A DNA stretch of 15,344 bases, taken from NCBI GenBank assembly GCA_025774615.1, contig JALGVQ010000099.1, forward strand, positions 1 through 15,344, given 5' to 3'. The notes beneath the pieces were generated by a model. The model ran no database searches. It saw only the letters and a list, made by a program, of their open reading frames with translations, and was not told where the DNA came from. Below are positions 8,301 through 14,524 of this stretch, piece after piece. Each line of letters starts with the position of its first letter. The first letter of the stretch is position 1. The position numbers were made by a program, and so were the translations under genes. The DNA is from a bacterium (GTDB lineage: Bacteria > Blakebacterota > Blakebacteria > Blakebacterales > Blakebacteraceae).

Positions 8301-8728
8301 CCTATGTGATGAACAACTACTGGGAGACCAATTTCCGGGCCTGGCAGGAAGGACCGGTGACCTTCCGGTACGCGATCCGGCCCCATGACGGTTTCGATGC
8401 CGGCGCGGCCCTCCGTTTCGGGATCGAAGCGAACCAGCCCCTGCTCGCGGCCCCGGTCGATCCCGACACGCCCCGGGTCGAACCGTTGCTCACGATCAAC
8501 TCCATGGCAGTCGTCGCCACCTCTCTCAGACTCGCGCCCGATGGCGAGGGACTCCTGCTGCGGCTCTTCAACACCGGGGAGAGCGCTGAGCTCGCCTCGC
8601 TCGTACTCGAGACCGACAGCCTGGCTGATGTCTACCTGAGTGACGTGTCGGGGAAACGGGGTCAGATGCTGACCGAACAGCCCCTGATCCCACCGTCGGG
8701 GATACGTACCTTCTATATCTCTTTCTGA
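5306..8728 (+). CDS. Glycoside hydrolase family 38 (alpha-mannosidase type) lipoprotein
   Basis: A 1140-residue exported protein. The signal peptide ends at STSC (Cys22), a relaxed lipobox. Residues 30-300 form a poorly recognised, beta-rich-looking N-terminal region. The catalytic part begins at HHSHVDIGYTH (306-316), where His309 and Asp311 match the metal ligands of GH38. Asp426 in IIDIPGYTW matches the nucleophile, and His649 in SEHTWGSWDS matches the third-ligand histidine. A long beta-rich C-terminal region (about 700-1140) resembles GH38 C-terminal domains in layout. GH38 enzymes are metal-dependent retaining alpha-mannosidases, so cleavage of mannosides at the cell surface is the likely role; exact linkage cannot be read. 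AAAGGAG lies about 9 bases before the ATG. The gene follows the PurF-like gene by 58 bases, without an obvious terminator, and its 3' end overlaps the convergent membrane-protein gene by 16 bases. Confidence 0.88.
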   Translation: MQRIVTGTVFTMALLLLASTSCSHHQGDPSADADIGSLRLWDLEPDAYLNGYTASLTGDPFTYHSPHPDVGTSLLSRATDHIMEIAWETAPVPDDFDAPSAVFVWMCGIQRGPPASHDFHLSVDGKRAFTFTTLLDGTPEEWEIGNGEGTRLGFRSVMTDRYDDLMGYMYLEMPGQLLTPGLPLSIRVVGEQAGSNDWYMTFEHPVSQQISLIPEPALVREAGEIHQLIRVDVEHLGRPSEAVVTVNGREIGRLPVALGYQALNTSLPAVTEPEEVTVEVAIAGYPTQSRTFSLSPVEHREMYLLHHSHVDIGYTHVQEEVIRIQSENLEQAIELGRQTRDYPEGARFKWNTEVLWAVDEYLRRATPDERDRLYEAIREGWLGIDALYANVLTGLCRPEELMRLFETARNISRETGVTIDAAMIIDIPGYTWGMVPAMAQNGIRYFSIGTNTGHRIGSIIEELGDRPFWWESPSGEERVLCWVAGRGYSWFHTGLGASSIRNRLQTGPLLSYIRELEASGWPYPMVSFHYNIGSDNGPPDPELSDFVREWNERFVTPRLIISTTSEMMSEFERRHGDTLPIMRGDLTGYWEDGAASSALETAMNRSSAERLVQADALRAILRSEDAPPDEATAAEFSEAWRNVLLYSEHTWGSWDSISDPESDFTRQQWEYKQSYALEADRQSRILLDRALTGHTSSTGTSSTPGTAGPVTAMDVFNTNSWDRNDLVTIPKDIELAGDRVHDQSGDLLPSQRLSNGDLAVMILSVPAFGARRIIFEPGEPAAPSWPVPGGVEVAGNTLTDGHITVSVDEITGAISSLRAATTPVDLVDRTVGPGLNDYLHVAGRAPSSPERGGPVSFTVIDEGPLVGSFSITSEAPGLQHLTRVVRLIDRLGRVEIIDTLEKERVYDPEGLHIAFPFNISDPVIRIDAAWGHYRPGPDQLPGSCRNFFPVQRWVDVSNDEFGVTWASPDAPMMEIGEITADPVAVGWLKETQPSATLLSYVMNNYWETNFRAWQEGPVTFRYAIRPHDGFDAGAALRFGIEANQPLLAAPVDPDTPRVEPLLTINSMAVVATSLRLAPDGEGLLLRLFNTGESAELASLVLETDSLADVYLSDVSGKRGQMLTEQPLIPPSGIRTFYISF

Positions 8729-10110
8729 ATCTCGTTCTGAGCGGAGAGTGTGTTGTTCTGGGCAGTATCGCTCCGCTGGGTCTTGAGACAGGGCGGCACC
8801 AGGAAGAGATTCCCTCCCACTCGACCAACCATGAAAGCGATCGCTGCGGCCGTCGCGCCGACCACACCGAACCAGTGGATCGTCATCAGCAGCACCAGCA
8901 CGATCCCTCCCATCTCTACGACCGTGGCCCAGATGATCGGACGGGTGATATGGGCATGGACAAGGAATCCACGCTGGAAGGAGAGGAGTACCGAGAGCGC
9001 GGGCAGCAGCATGAGGATGCGTGTCGGGGTGAGCGCGAACGCGGTGAGTTCTGGACTCAGACCGGAGATAGTCTCATACCACACGCGGGAGAGCGGCGTG
9101 AGGGCGATGAGGGTGAAGATTCCCGAAGCAATGACTGCCAGCCAGAAGGCGAACCGGGCCAGCTCGGCCAGGTGCTCCCGACCCCGACCGACCAGAACGA
9201 TCACCACTTCCTGGAAACTCAGCCCCACGCTCCTGAAGATGAAGGTCAGCGCGTTGAGGACCGGCAGTACCGCGAGCGATTCCACCGGGTATCGCGCGTG
9301 TCCCATGAAGAAGGTCACAACAGGGTGGACTGCCAGGCTGATCACTGAAGTGAGCGCGAGCGGAAAATAGAAGTTGGATATCCCGCCGTAACTGAGGACC
9401 CACTCACACTCACCGGTCTCATCATTCTTCAGCAGTCGCCTGATCGTGCCCCGAACCATGAGCCTGCTGGCGATCGATTCAAGGATGACAGCAACGGAGA
9501 GTGCTGCCGCTCCGATATGCGACCCGGGAAGATCGGTGAAGAGATGCAGCAGCAGCGCAGAGAGCACCACCGATGAGAGCCGGATGACAGGACCGTAAGC
9601 GACGCGGCGCGTGAGGTTGTCCCGTATCAGAAGCCCCTGGTAGAAGCGGCGGAACCCGATCGCGGCCGGCCAGGGAATCAGAAGGATGAGCGCTCCATGG
9701 ATCAGGTCAGCGATCCGATCGGGCAGGTTCATCAGATCGCGCACGATGAAGTCGAAGACCGGTCCGAGGAGCAGAACCAGCATGGCAACCGTGATAACGA
9801 TGTTCAGGACGACGGTGAAGTTCCTGAGTTTCCGGTAGTTGTGCGCGCAGTCGACCAGGGCGGTGGATGCGCTCATCAGCATGATGACCGGCGCTTCCAC
9901 GATGATCGCGAACGCGAATGCCACACCGTAAGCGGCCAGGTTGAACTTCGGATCGGGCATCCGGGCGATGACCGCGGCAAGGAAGGGACCCTCGAGGGAC
10001 ATCATCAGCCATGTAGCCGCCAGCGGAGCCCACAACCGGGTGATCCGCCGGGTGCCCAGCCGCTGGCCGGCGGGTATAGCCATCACCGGTCGATCATCGA
10101 TCTGTCCCAC
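8713..10110 (-). CDS. 12-helix MOP-superfamily (MATE/ANKH-like) membrane protein
   Basis: 465 residues with about 12 hydrophobic segments (near 28-48, 58-84, 97-123, 134-153, 172-190, 196-215, 246-268, 277-300, 318-338, 353-377, 392-412 and 413-437). They form two six-helix halves separated by a polar stretch around 218-242. This is the layout of the MATE/flippase (MOP) superfamily. Short similarities such as FYFPLAL and an Ala/Gly-rich last helix recall the ankylosis-protein (ANKH) branch, but this is a weak impression. The substrate cannot be read. The start is GTG at 10108-10110, chosen because of a strong Shine-Dalgarno; the next in-frame ATG (10081-10083) would remove nine residues. The C-terminal tail is polar (Gln/Asn/Ser-rich). 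The gene stands alone, convergent with the GH38 gene and divergent from the methionine genes. Confidence 0.8.
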   Translation of the reverse strand: MGQIDDRPVMAIPAGQRLGTRRITRLWAPLAATWLMMSLEGPFLAAVIARMPDPKFNLAAYGVAFAFAIIVEAPVIMLMSASTALVDCAHNYRKLRNFTVVLNIVITVAMLVLLLGPVFDFIVRDLMNLPDRIADLIHGALILLIPWPAAIGFRRFYQGLLIRDNLTRRVAYGPVIRLSSVVLSALLLHLFTDLPGSHIGAAALSVAVILESIASRLMVRGTIRRLLKNDETGECEWVLSYGGISNFYFPLALTSVISLAVHPVVTFFMGHARYPVESLAVLPVLNALTFIFRSVGLSFQEVVIVLVGRGREHLAELARFAFWLAVIASGIFTLIALTPLSRVWYETISGLSPELTAFALTPTRILMLLPALSVLLSFQRGFLVHAHITRPIIWATVVEMGGIVLVLLMTIHWFGVVGATAAAIAFMVGRVGGNLFLVPPCLKTQRSDTAQNNTLSAQNEIQKEI

Positions 10111-10115
10111 CTTTT

Positions 10116-10123
10116 CTCCTTCC
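10116..10123 (-). promoter_or_regulatory. Shine-Dalgarno that fixes the GTG start of the membrane-protein gene
   Basis: Read on the minus strand, GGAAGGAG is followed by five bases (AAAAG) and GTG. The match and spacing are close to ideal, and better than for the ATG nine codons downstream, so GTG at 10108-10110 is preferred. Confidence 0.7.
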
Positions 10124-10313
10124 GACCGGCAAGGGGATCGATCAACCCATCACATCTGTAGTGTGCCGCCCTCATGCGACAGGTTGAAGTATGGTAATGC
10201 CGCTCATCCTGACGGCACACATTTTCAGTATGGCAGTCACCACTGCCTCCCTGTATAGATTCTTCAAGGTGGGTACGTTCACACGCCTGATCGATCATCG
10301 ACCATGGAGCGTC

Positions 10314-11036
10314 ATGCCAGCGATCACACAGGAATGCGCGAGTCGAGAGATAGAGCCGGCACGATCGTCGGTGCTCCACCTGCTGGGTATCCCCACCGGT
10401 GCCAACCAGCCTTCCAAGGTCACCGAGATGTTCGACCGGGCATTCGATCTCTTCCATCGAACGGCTGCGCCCAGGGGCATCTCCGAAGACATCACCCGGG
10501 AGGAATTCACGGTTATCTACGCCGGTGATGGGAAGAACGATCCCGAGACCCCGCTTGAGACCATCTATCCGCAGGCTGACAACCTGGCTCTTTTTACCGT
10601 CACACTCGGCAGTGAAGTAAGTGAGAGTATCACCCGACTCTTCGAAGAAAACGACTTTGCGTTCGCGACCATCTTCGACGCGGTAGCCTCAGAAGGCGCC
10701 GACCGGCTGGCCGACATGGTCATGCGGGGTCATCTGGAGATGACCGACGGGATCAATAGTGAGGCAGCCGGAACAGCGACAGTGCGGTACAGTCCGGGCT
10801 ACTGCGGTTGGTATGTCAGCGGACAGCGCGCCCTCTTTGCAAGGCTCCAACCGGAACGAATCGGGGTCGAACTCCTTGAGAGCTGCCTCATGACGCCCTC
10901 AAAGTCGATCTCGGGTGTGATCGTGACGGGACCGACGGAGATCCACCGGTTCGTACCCGATTTCATGTTCTGCGCCGACTGCGTGACAAAGAGCTGTCGT
11001 GAACGGATCGCCGAGCTCGATACAACGGGTTTCTGA
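10314..11036 (+). CDS. Stand-alone B12-dependent methionine synthase activation-domain protein
   Basis: 240 residues matching the C-terminal reactivation module of MetH (PF02965). The core motif RYSPGYCGW (158-166) followed by SGQ and LF is the AdoMet-binding signature of this domain; the following GVELLESCLMTPSKSISGV (184-202) also fits. The module binds AdoMet to remethylate oxidised cobalamin during reductive reactivation. Here it is not fused to the other MetH modules. A C-terminal cluster Cys220-x2-Cys223-x4-Cys228 followed by Arg is also seen, from memory, in other stand-alone members and could bind a metal. The start at 10314 is preferred because GGAG (10306-10309) precedes it; the frame is open upstream to ATG 10191, but those 41 residues look unlike the family. 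The homocysteine methyltransferase gene follows after 41 bases, so the two probably form one operon. Thermotoga maritima provides a known precedent for a separate reactivation protein. Confidence 0.85.
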   Translation: MPAITQECASREIEPARSSVLHLLGIPTGANQPSKVTEMFDRAFDLFHRTAAPRGISEDITREEFTVIYAGDGKNDPETPLETIYPQADNLALFTVTLGSEVSESITRLFEENDFAFATIFDAVASEGADRLADMVMRGHLEMTDGINSEAAGTATVRYSPGYCGWYVSGQRALFARLQPERIGVELLESCLMTPSKSISGVIVTGPTEIHRFVPDFMFCADCVTKSCRERIAELDTTGF

Positions 11037-11077
11037 GAAGGACCGACCAGGGTAGAACATGGAGAAGGAGAGACTGC

Positions 11078-11959
11078 ATGGATCCATTCATGGAGCGGAT
11101 ATCAGCCGGTGAGACCCTCATCTCCGACGGCGCCCTCGGCACGATGCTGCAGCGGATGGGCAGCTACACGACCTGTCCCGAGGAAGTGAACCTCTCCCAT
11201 CCCGAAATCCTGGAGGAGGTTGCCCGCCTCTACGTGGAAGCCGGTTCCGATATCGTCCACACCAACACCTTTGGTGCTTCTCCGCTTAAACTCGCGACAG
11301 CGGATATGCTCGAATATATCGTGGAGATCAATCAGGCCGCGGTCGGGGCGGTCCGGAGGGCAGCGGGCCCCGACACGCTTGTTTCAGGGTCGATCGGCCC
11401 TACCGGCAAGCTCATGCTGATGAATGAGACCACGCCGCAGGAGATCGAGATCGGTTACGTGCACCAGGTCGGCATCCTGGTGGAGGCTGGAGTCGACCTC
11501 ATCTGTATTGAGACGATGACCGATCTCATCGAGGCGCTGCTCGCGGTTCGGGCCGTGAGGGAAGTGACCACCGATATCCCTCTTATGGCGCAGATGACCT
11601 TCGATCCTGTACCGCAGGGGTTCCGGACCATCATGGGAGTTTCGATTGAAGATGCGGTACCACGCATGCTCGATGAGGGCGTCGACGTGGTGGGATCGAA
11701 CTGCGGACATGGGCTCGACACGATGATCGAGGTCGCGCGCGCGTTCCGGGAGCTCTCTGATGCTCCTCTCATCATTCAGTCGAACGCCGGCCTGCCCGAA
11801 CTCATCGATGGGGATGTCGTCTATTCCGAATCACCAGAGATGTTCGCCAGTCGGGTACCCGACCTCATCGATGTGGGTGTCTCGGTGATCGGCGGCTGTT
11901 GCGGAACCACCCCCGACCACATCCGCGCTATGCGTGAAGCCGTCGACTCGCGCGGTTGA
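11078..11959 (+). CDS. Homocysteine S-methyltransferase module (MetH N-terminal type)
   Basis: 293 residues of the zinc-dependent homocysteine S-methyltransferase family (PF02574). The opening SDGALGTMLQ (16-25), the HTNTFGAS segment (61-68) and the zinc ligands Cys209 (GSNCGHG) and Cys274-Cys275 (GGCCGT) are all in place. The residue spacing closely follows the N-terminal module of Thermotoga MetH. The module transfers a methyl group to homocysteine to make methionine. It lacks the folate-binding and cobalamin-binding modules of a full MetH, so it would need a separate methyl donor protein, or might use a small methyl donor such as S-methylmethionine or betaine. The upstream reactivation-domain gene argues for cobalamin. 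A strong AAGGAG precedes the ATG. It lies 41 bases behind the reactivation gene and about 48 bases before the aspartase/fumarase gene. Confidence 0.87.
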   Translation: MDPFMERISAGETLISDGALGTMLQRMGSYTTCPEEVNLSHPEILEEVARLYVEAGSDIVHTNTFGASPLKLATADMLEYIVEINQAAVGAVRRAAGPDTLVSGSIGPTGKLMLMNETTPQEIEIGYVHQVGILVEAGVDLICIETMTDLIEALLAVRAVREVTTDIPLMAQMTFDPVPQGFRTIMGVSIEDAVPRMLDEGVDVVGSNCGHGLDTMIEVARAFRELSDAPLIIQSNAGLPELIDGDVVYSESPEMFASRVPDLIDVGVSVIGGCCGTTPDHIRAMREAVDSRG

Positions 11960-11975
11960 CATTCGCAGTGATGCG

Positions 11976-11995
11976 TGACCCGGCCAGACGGGTCA
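11976..11995 (+). repeat. Perfect 7-bp hairpin just upstream of the aspartase/fumarase Shine-Dalgarno
   Basis: TGACCCG (11976-11982), a six-base loop, and CGGGTCA (11989-11995) can pair perfectly. The hairpin ends immediately before GGAG (11996-11999). There is no T-tract, so it is not a classic intrinsic terminator. It could be a leader structure or a protein-binding dyad that affects expression of the downstream gene. Function unknown. Confidence 0.5.
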
Positions 11996-12007
11996 GGAGA
12001 GGGAACG

Positions 12008-13423
12008 ATGAGTGAAGAACGTATCGCCCGTGACAGCATGGGAGAGATTCCGGTGCCCTCTGATGCCTACTGGGATGCCCAGACGGCCCGGGCACGGGAG
12101 AACTTCCCCATCTCGGGAATGGAACCGCTCCCGGTGTTCGTGTGGGCCAGCGCCCTGGTCAAATGGGCTGCCGCCAGTGCCAACACCGATCTCGGCCTGC
12201 TCGAACCGGAGACCGGTGAGGCGATCATGCAGGCTGCCGAAGAGGTGATGGCGGGCAACCTGGCCGACCAGTTCGTCGTCGATATCTTCCAGGCTGGGGC
12301 CGGCACGAGTCACCATATGAACATGAACGAGGTCCTGGCGAGCCGCGCCACTGAGATCCTTGGCGGATCACGGGGAGACTTCACCCGGGTCCATCCGAAC
12401 GACCACGTCAACTACGGCCAGAGCACGAACGACGTCATCCCTACCGCCATCAGGGTCGGAGCAATCCGGACCACGACAAACCTTCTTGAGAATCTGACAG
12501 CGCTGGAAGAAGCGCTCAGTGAAAAGGGTCGCGAGTTCGATGACGTTCTGAAGAGCGGGCGGACGCACCTGCAGGACGCTGTCCCCATCCGGCTCGGACA
12601 GGAGTTCTCCGCCTGGGCAGCCGCGATAGCGCGAAGCCGTGAAGCAATCGCAACAGCACGTGAGGGGAGCCTGGAATTGGGCATCGGCGGCTCGGCGGCC
12701 GGGACGGGGCTGAACAGTCATCCCGACTATCGGGTTAAGGTCTGCGAAGCCCTTTCAGCGAAGACAGGCGAGGAGTACCACACTTCCGCCGACCTGCGCG
12801 AGGCGATGCAGAGCATGCAGCCGTTCGTCCTGCTCTCGGGAAGCCTGCGCGCCCTTTCAGTCGAGCTCTCCCGGATCTGCAACGACCTGCGGCTCCTCTC
12901 GAGTGGTCCGACAACCGGACTGGGAGAGATACGCCTTCCTCCGGTTCAGCCGGGATCGAGCATCATGCCCGGCAAGGTCAACCCGGTGATCTGCGAGATG
13001 GTGAACCAGGTCTGCTTCCAGGTGATGGGTAACGATCACACGGTCGCGATGGCTGCCGGAGCCGGTCAGTTCGAACTGAACGTCATGATGCCGGTACTCG
13101 GATTCAACCTGCTCTGGAGCGTCGAGATCCTCTCCAGCGCGGTCGATATCCTCACCACGAAATGCATAACCGGTATCGAGGCGGACCGGGATCAGTGTGA
13201 GCTGTACGCAGCCAACACCCTCGGGCTTGCAACAGCCCTGAATCCCTGCATCGGGTACAACGCCGCCGCCGAGGTTGTGAAGGAAGCACAGAGTTCCGGG
13301 AAAACAATCGCTGATGTGGTCCTGGAGAAGGGACTCATGACCGAGGAAGAGATCGCGGCGTTTTTTGAACCCCACAGCATGACCGAACCGGGAATCCCCC
13401 GCTGTCCCGAGTGGGAGGAGTAG
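12008..13423 (+). CDS. Class II fumarase/aspartase family enzyme, probably aspartate ammonia-lyase
   Basis: 471 residues. The family signature GSSIMPGKVNP spans 316-326. Key positions line up, one residue offset, with Bacillus AspB: Thr100 (GAGTS), Ser139-Thr140 (GQSTND), His187 (RTHLQDAVPI), Ser317 on the catalytic loop, Lys323 and Asn325. QSTND, RTHLQDAVPI and the C-terminal MTEPGIP look more like aspartase than fumarase (fumarases usually have QSSND). HPND and ALNPCIGYNAAAEV are more fumarase-like, so the substrate is not settled. Either way the reaction interconverts fumarate with aspartate or malate. An oddity is SHH at 101-103, where many relatives have S-x-N. ATG at 12008 is preferred over the open frame from 11975 because GGAG (11996-11999) precedes it and the family N-terminus begins here. 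It may be cotranscribed with the methionine genes. Its stop codon abuts that of the convergent HEPN gene. Confidence 0.9.
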   Translation: MSEERIARDSMGEIPVPSDAYWDAQTARARENFPISGMEPLPVFVWASALVKWAAASANTDLGLLEPETGEAIMQAAEEVMAGNLADQFVVDIFQAGAGTSHHMNMNEVLASRATEILGGSRGDFTRVHPNDHVNYGQSTNDVIPTAIRVGAIRTTTNLLENLTALEEALSEKGREFDDVLKSGRTHLQDAVPIRLGQEFSAWAAAIARSREAIATAREGSLELGIGGSAAGTGLNSHPDYRVKVCEALSAKTGEEYHTSADLREAMQSMQPFVLLSGSLRALSVELSRICNDLRLLSSGPTTGLGEIRLPPVQPGSSIMPGKVNPVICEMVNQVCFQVMGNDHTVAMAAGAGQFELNVMMPVLGFNLLWSVEILSSAVDILTTKCITGIEADRDQCELYAANTLGLATALNPCIGYNAAAEVVKEAQSSGKTIADVVLEKGLMTEEEIAAFFEPHSMTEPGIPRCPEWEE

Positions 13424-13855
13424 TTAGCGGCCCTGGTCAGGAGACTTCAATATATCCTCTGGTAGACGCTTCCGAATGCTCTCTCGGAAGCGGTGAGCCA
13501 TTTCAACCGCTTCCTCTGCTTCGGTCAGAGATATGGGCTCATAGTTGCCCGGGTAGCGTGTCACCGTTGCATATTCAGTCAGTCTGTCCTGCTCATCAGC
13601 GCTGAGGTCTGGACGACTCACAGGTGGGAGGAGGGACACGAGTATATCAATGCTGTGTGTTTGCGGATACTCGGTACCCCGCAGCGTGAGCAGGGCCTTG
13701 GAGTACTTCTCCACGCACTGTTGGACGTGGAAACAAACCGTGTCCGTAGGACAATCCTCCGGCATTGTGAGAGTGTAGGAGGCAGTCCGCAGGTCATTCT
13801 CGGCCTTATCGACCCATTCTCGGACAACCCCGAGCACATTCTCATCCGGCGACAT
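13424..13855 (-). CDS. HEPN-domain protein, toxin partner of an MNT/HEPN module
   Basis: 143 residues, all-helical in appearance. HEPN family (PF05168) features are an early helix W-x2-K-A-E-N-D-L-x2-A (14-25), CFHVQQCVEKYSKALL (41-56), PQTHSIDIL (64-72) and TRYPGNY (99-105), followed by a helix with EAEEAVEMA. HEPN proteins in such pairs are typically RNase-like toxins; the conserved Arg100 lies in RYP, but no clear R-x4-6-H motif is visible, and Tyr105 lies at the +5 position. The start at 13855 is preferred: GGGAAGG lies a few bases upstream on the minus strand, and the ATG overlaps the end of the MNT gene by 14 bases, which suggests translational coupling. A longer open frame from 13900 would overlap MNT further and lacks family-like sequence. 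The stop codon directly abuts the aspartase stop. Confidence 0.85.
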   Translation of the reverse strand: MSPDENVLGVVREWVDKAENDLRTASYTLTMPEDCPTDTVCFHVQQCVEKYSKALLTLRGTEYPQTHSIDILVSLLPPVSRPDLSADEQDRLTEYATVTRYPGNYEPISLTEAEEAVEMAHRFRESIRKRLPEDILKSPDQGR

Positions 13856-14468
13856 ACTGGACCTTCCCTTCGCGAACCGCCTGTCGTTCGATCGTCCCAA
13901 CGATCATCTGCCGCCAGCTGAACTCTTCAGGCGTCGATACGATAATGTCTTTGGAAATCCGGATGTCATGGAGAGTATTGCGGACCTGTAACTGAGCCTC
14001 TCTCTTTGATCCTTCTACGTCCATGATGACGAGCAGGTCCACGTCACTATCGGGCGTTGCTTCGCCCCGCGCGTGCGAGCCGAACAGGATTATTCTCTCC
14101 GGGTGAAAGCGCTCGATGATCCGCTCCACCATCATCCGGACTTCCCTCCGCACTCCCTGAGCTTCAGGCAGCACTATCGGTTCCTCCACCCGGTTCAGGT
14201 CACCGTGATTTGCGGCCCTGACAGGCAGGTCGTTCTTTACTGAGGTCTCATCCCTGGTATTCAGATGCTCTTTCAGTTGCTGCAGGCGTCTGAGCAGAAA
14301 AGGCTGTGGTGTCCTTTTCCCGTTCTCCCAATGATTCACCGTGCTGTAGGTGACACCCACTTTCTGAGCGAACTGTTCTTGCGTGAGATCGAGTCGATCT
14401 CGGAGTTTTCGCACCAGGTTCGCACTGTTCTCTTTCTTCATGGTCCCATCCAGGGTCATCTCATTCAT
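13842..14468 (-). CDS. XRE-type HTH fused to minimal nucleotidyltransferase (MNT), antitoxin and regulator
   Basis: 208 residues with two domains. Residues 18-65 are an XRE/Cro-type helix-turn-helix (LTQEQFAQKVGVTYSTVNHW). After a charged linker (66-108) comes a minimal nucleotidyltransferase with GSHARGEATPDSDVDLLV (130-147). This gives the GS-x10-DxD motif (Gly130, Ser131, Asp142, Asp144), and Asp174 (KDIIVS) is a good third acidic residue. In type VII HEPN/MNT modules the MNT protein neutralises the HEPN toxin by nucleotidylating it. The HTH probably makes this copy its own transcriptional repressor, acting at the dyad at 14490-14507. Start choice is uncertain: ATG 14468, 14459 or 14441 are in frame; 14441 (MKKENSANL) has a weak GGATGGG upstream, and 14468 has almost no Shine-Dalgarno. 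The HEPN gene follows with a 14-base overlap. Confidence 0.87.
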   Translation of the reverse strand: MNEMTLDGTMKKENSANLVRKLRDRLDLTQEQFAQKVGVTYSTVNHWENGKRTPQPFLLRRLQQLKEHLNTRDETSVKNDLPVRAANHGDLNRVEEPIVLPEAQGVRREVRMMVERIIERFHPERIILFGSHARGEATPDSDVDLLVIMDVEGSKREAQLQVRNTLHDIRISKDIIVSTPEEFSWRQMIVGTIERQAVREGKVQYVAG

Positions 14469-14476
14469 TACAATAG

Positions 14477-14513
14477 GGCATGTAATATACTATGTTATCT
14501 TACATAGCATGCC
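14477..14513. promoter_or_regulatory. Inverted-repeat operator over the toxin-antitoxin promoter
   Basis: CTATGT (14490-14495) and ACATAG (14502-14507) form a perfect 6-bp dyad with a 6-base centre, covering the -10 box and part of the spacer. Overlapping it are GGCATG (14477-14482) with CATGCC (14508-14513), and ATGTAA (14480-14485) with TTACAT (14500-14505). Nested dyads on a promoter next to an XRE-type regulator suggest an autorepression site. Confidence 0.55.
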
Positions 14514-14520
14514 TTGTCAA
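14492..14520 (-). promoter_or_regulatory. Promoter of the XRE-MNT/HEPN operon
   Basis: On the minus strand, an exact TTGACA (14515-14520) is followed by a 17-base spacer and TAACAT (14492-14497, 4 of 6 to TATAAT, including the key TA and final T). Transcription would start near 14485, 17 bases before the ATG at 14468 and 44 before that at 14441. It is the best-matching promoter in the window. Confidence 0.6.
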
Positions 14521-14524
14521 CCCC

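Noticed and set aside
8713-8728. 16-base overlap of two convergent genes as a special antisense device
   Set aside because: Short convergent overlaps are common in compact genomes, and there is no structure or terminator in the overlap.
10250-10260. TATAGAT as a -10 box for the methionine genes
   Set aside because: No acceptable -35 box lies 16-18 bases upstream, so it was not annotated.
10191-10313. N-terminal extension of the reactivation-domain protein
   Set aside because: The 41 extra residues do not resemble the family and ATG 10191 has no good Shine-Dalgarno, whereas ATG 10314 has GGAG upstream and starts a family-like N-terminus.
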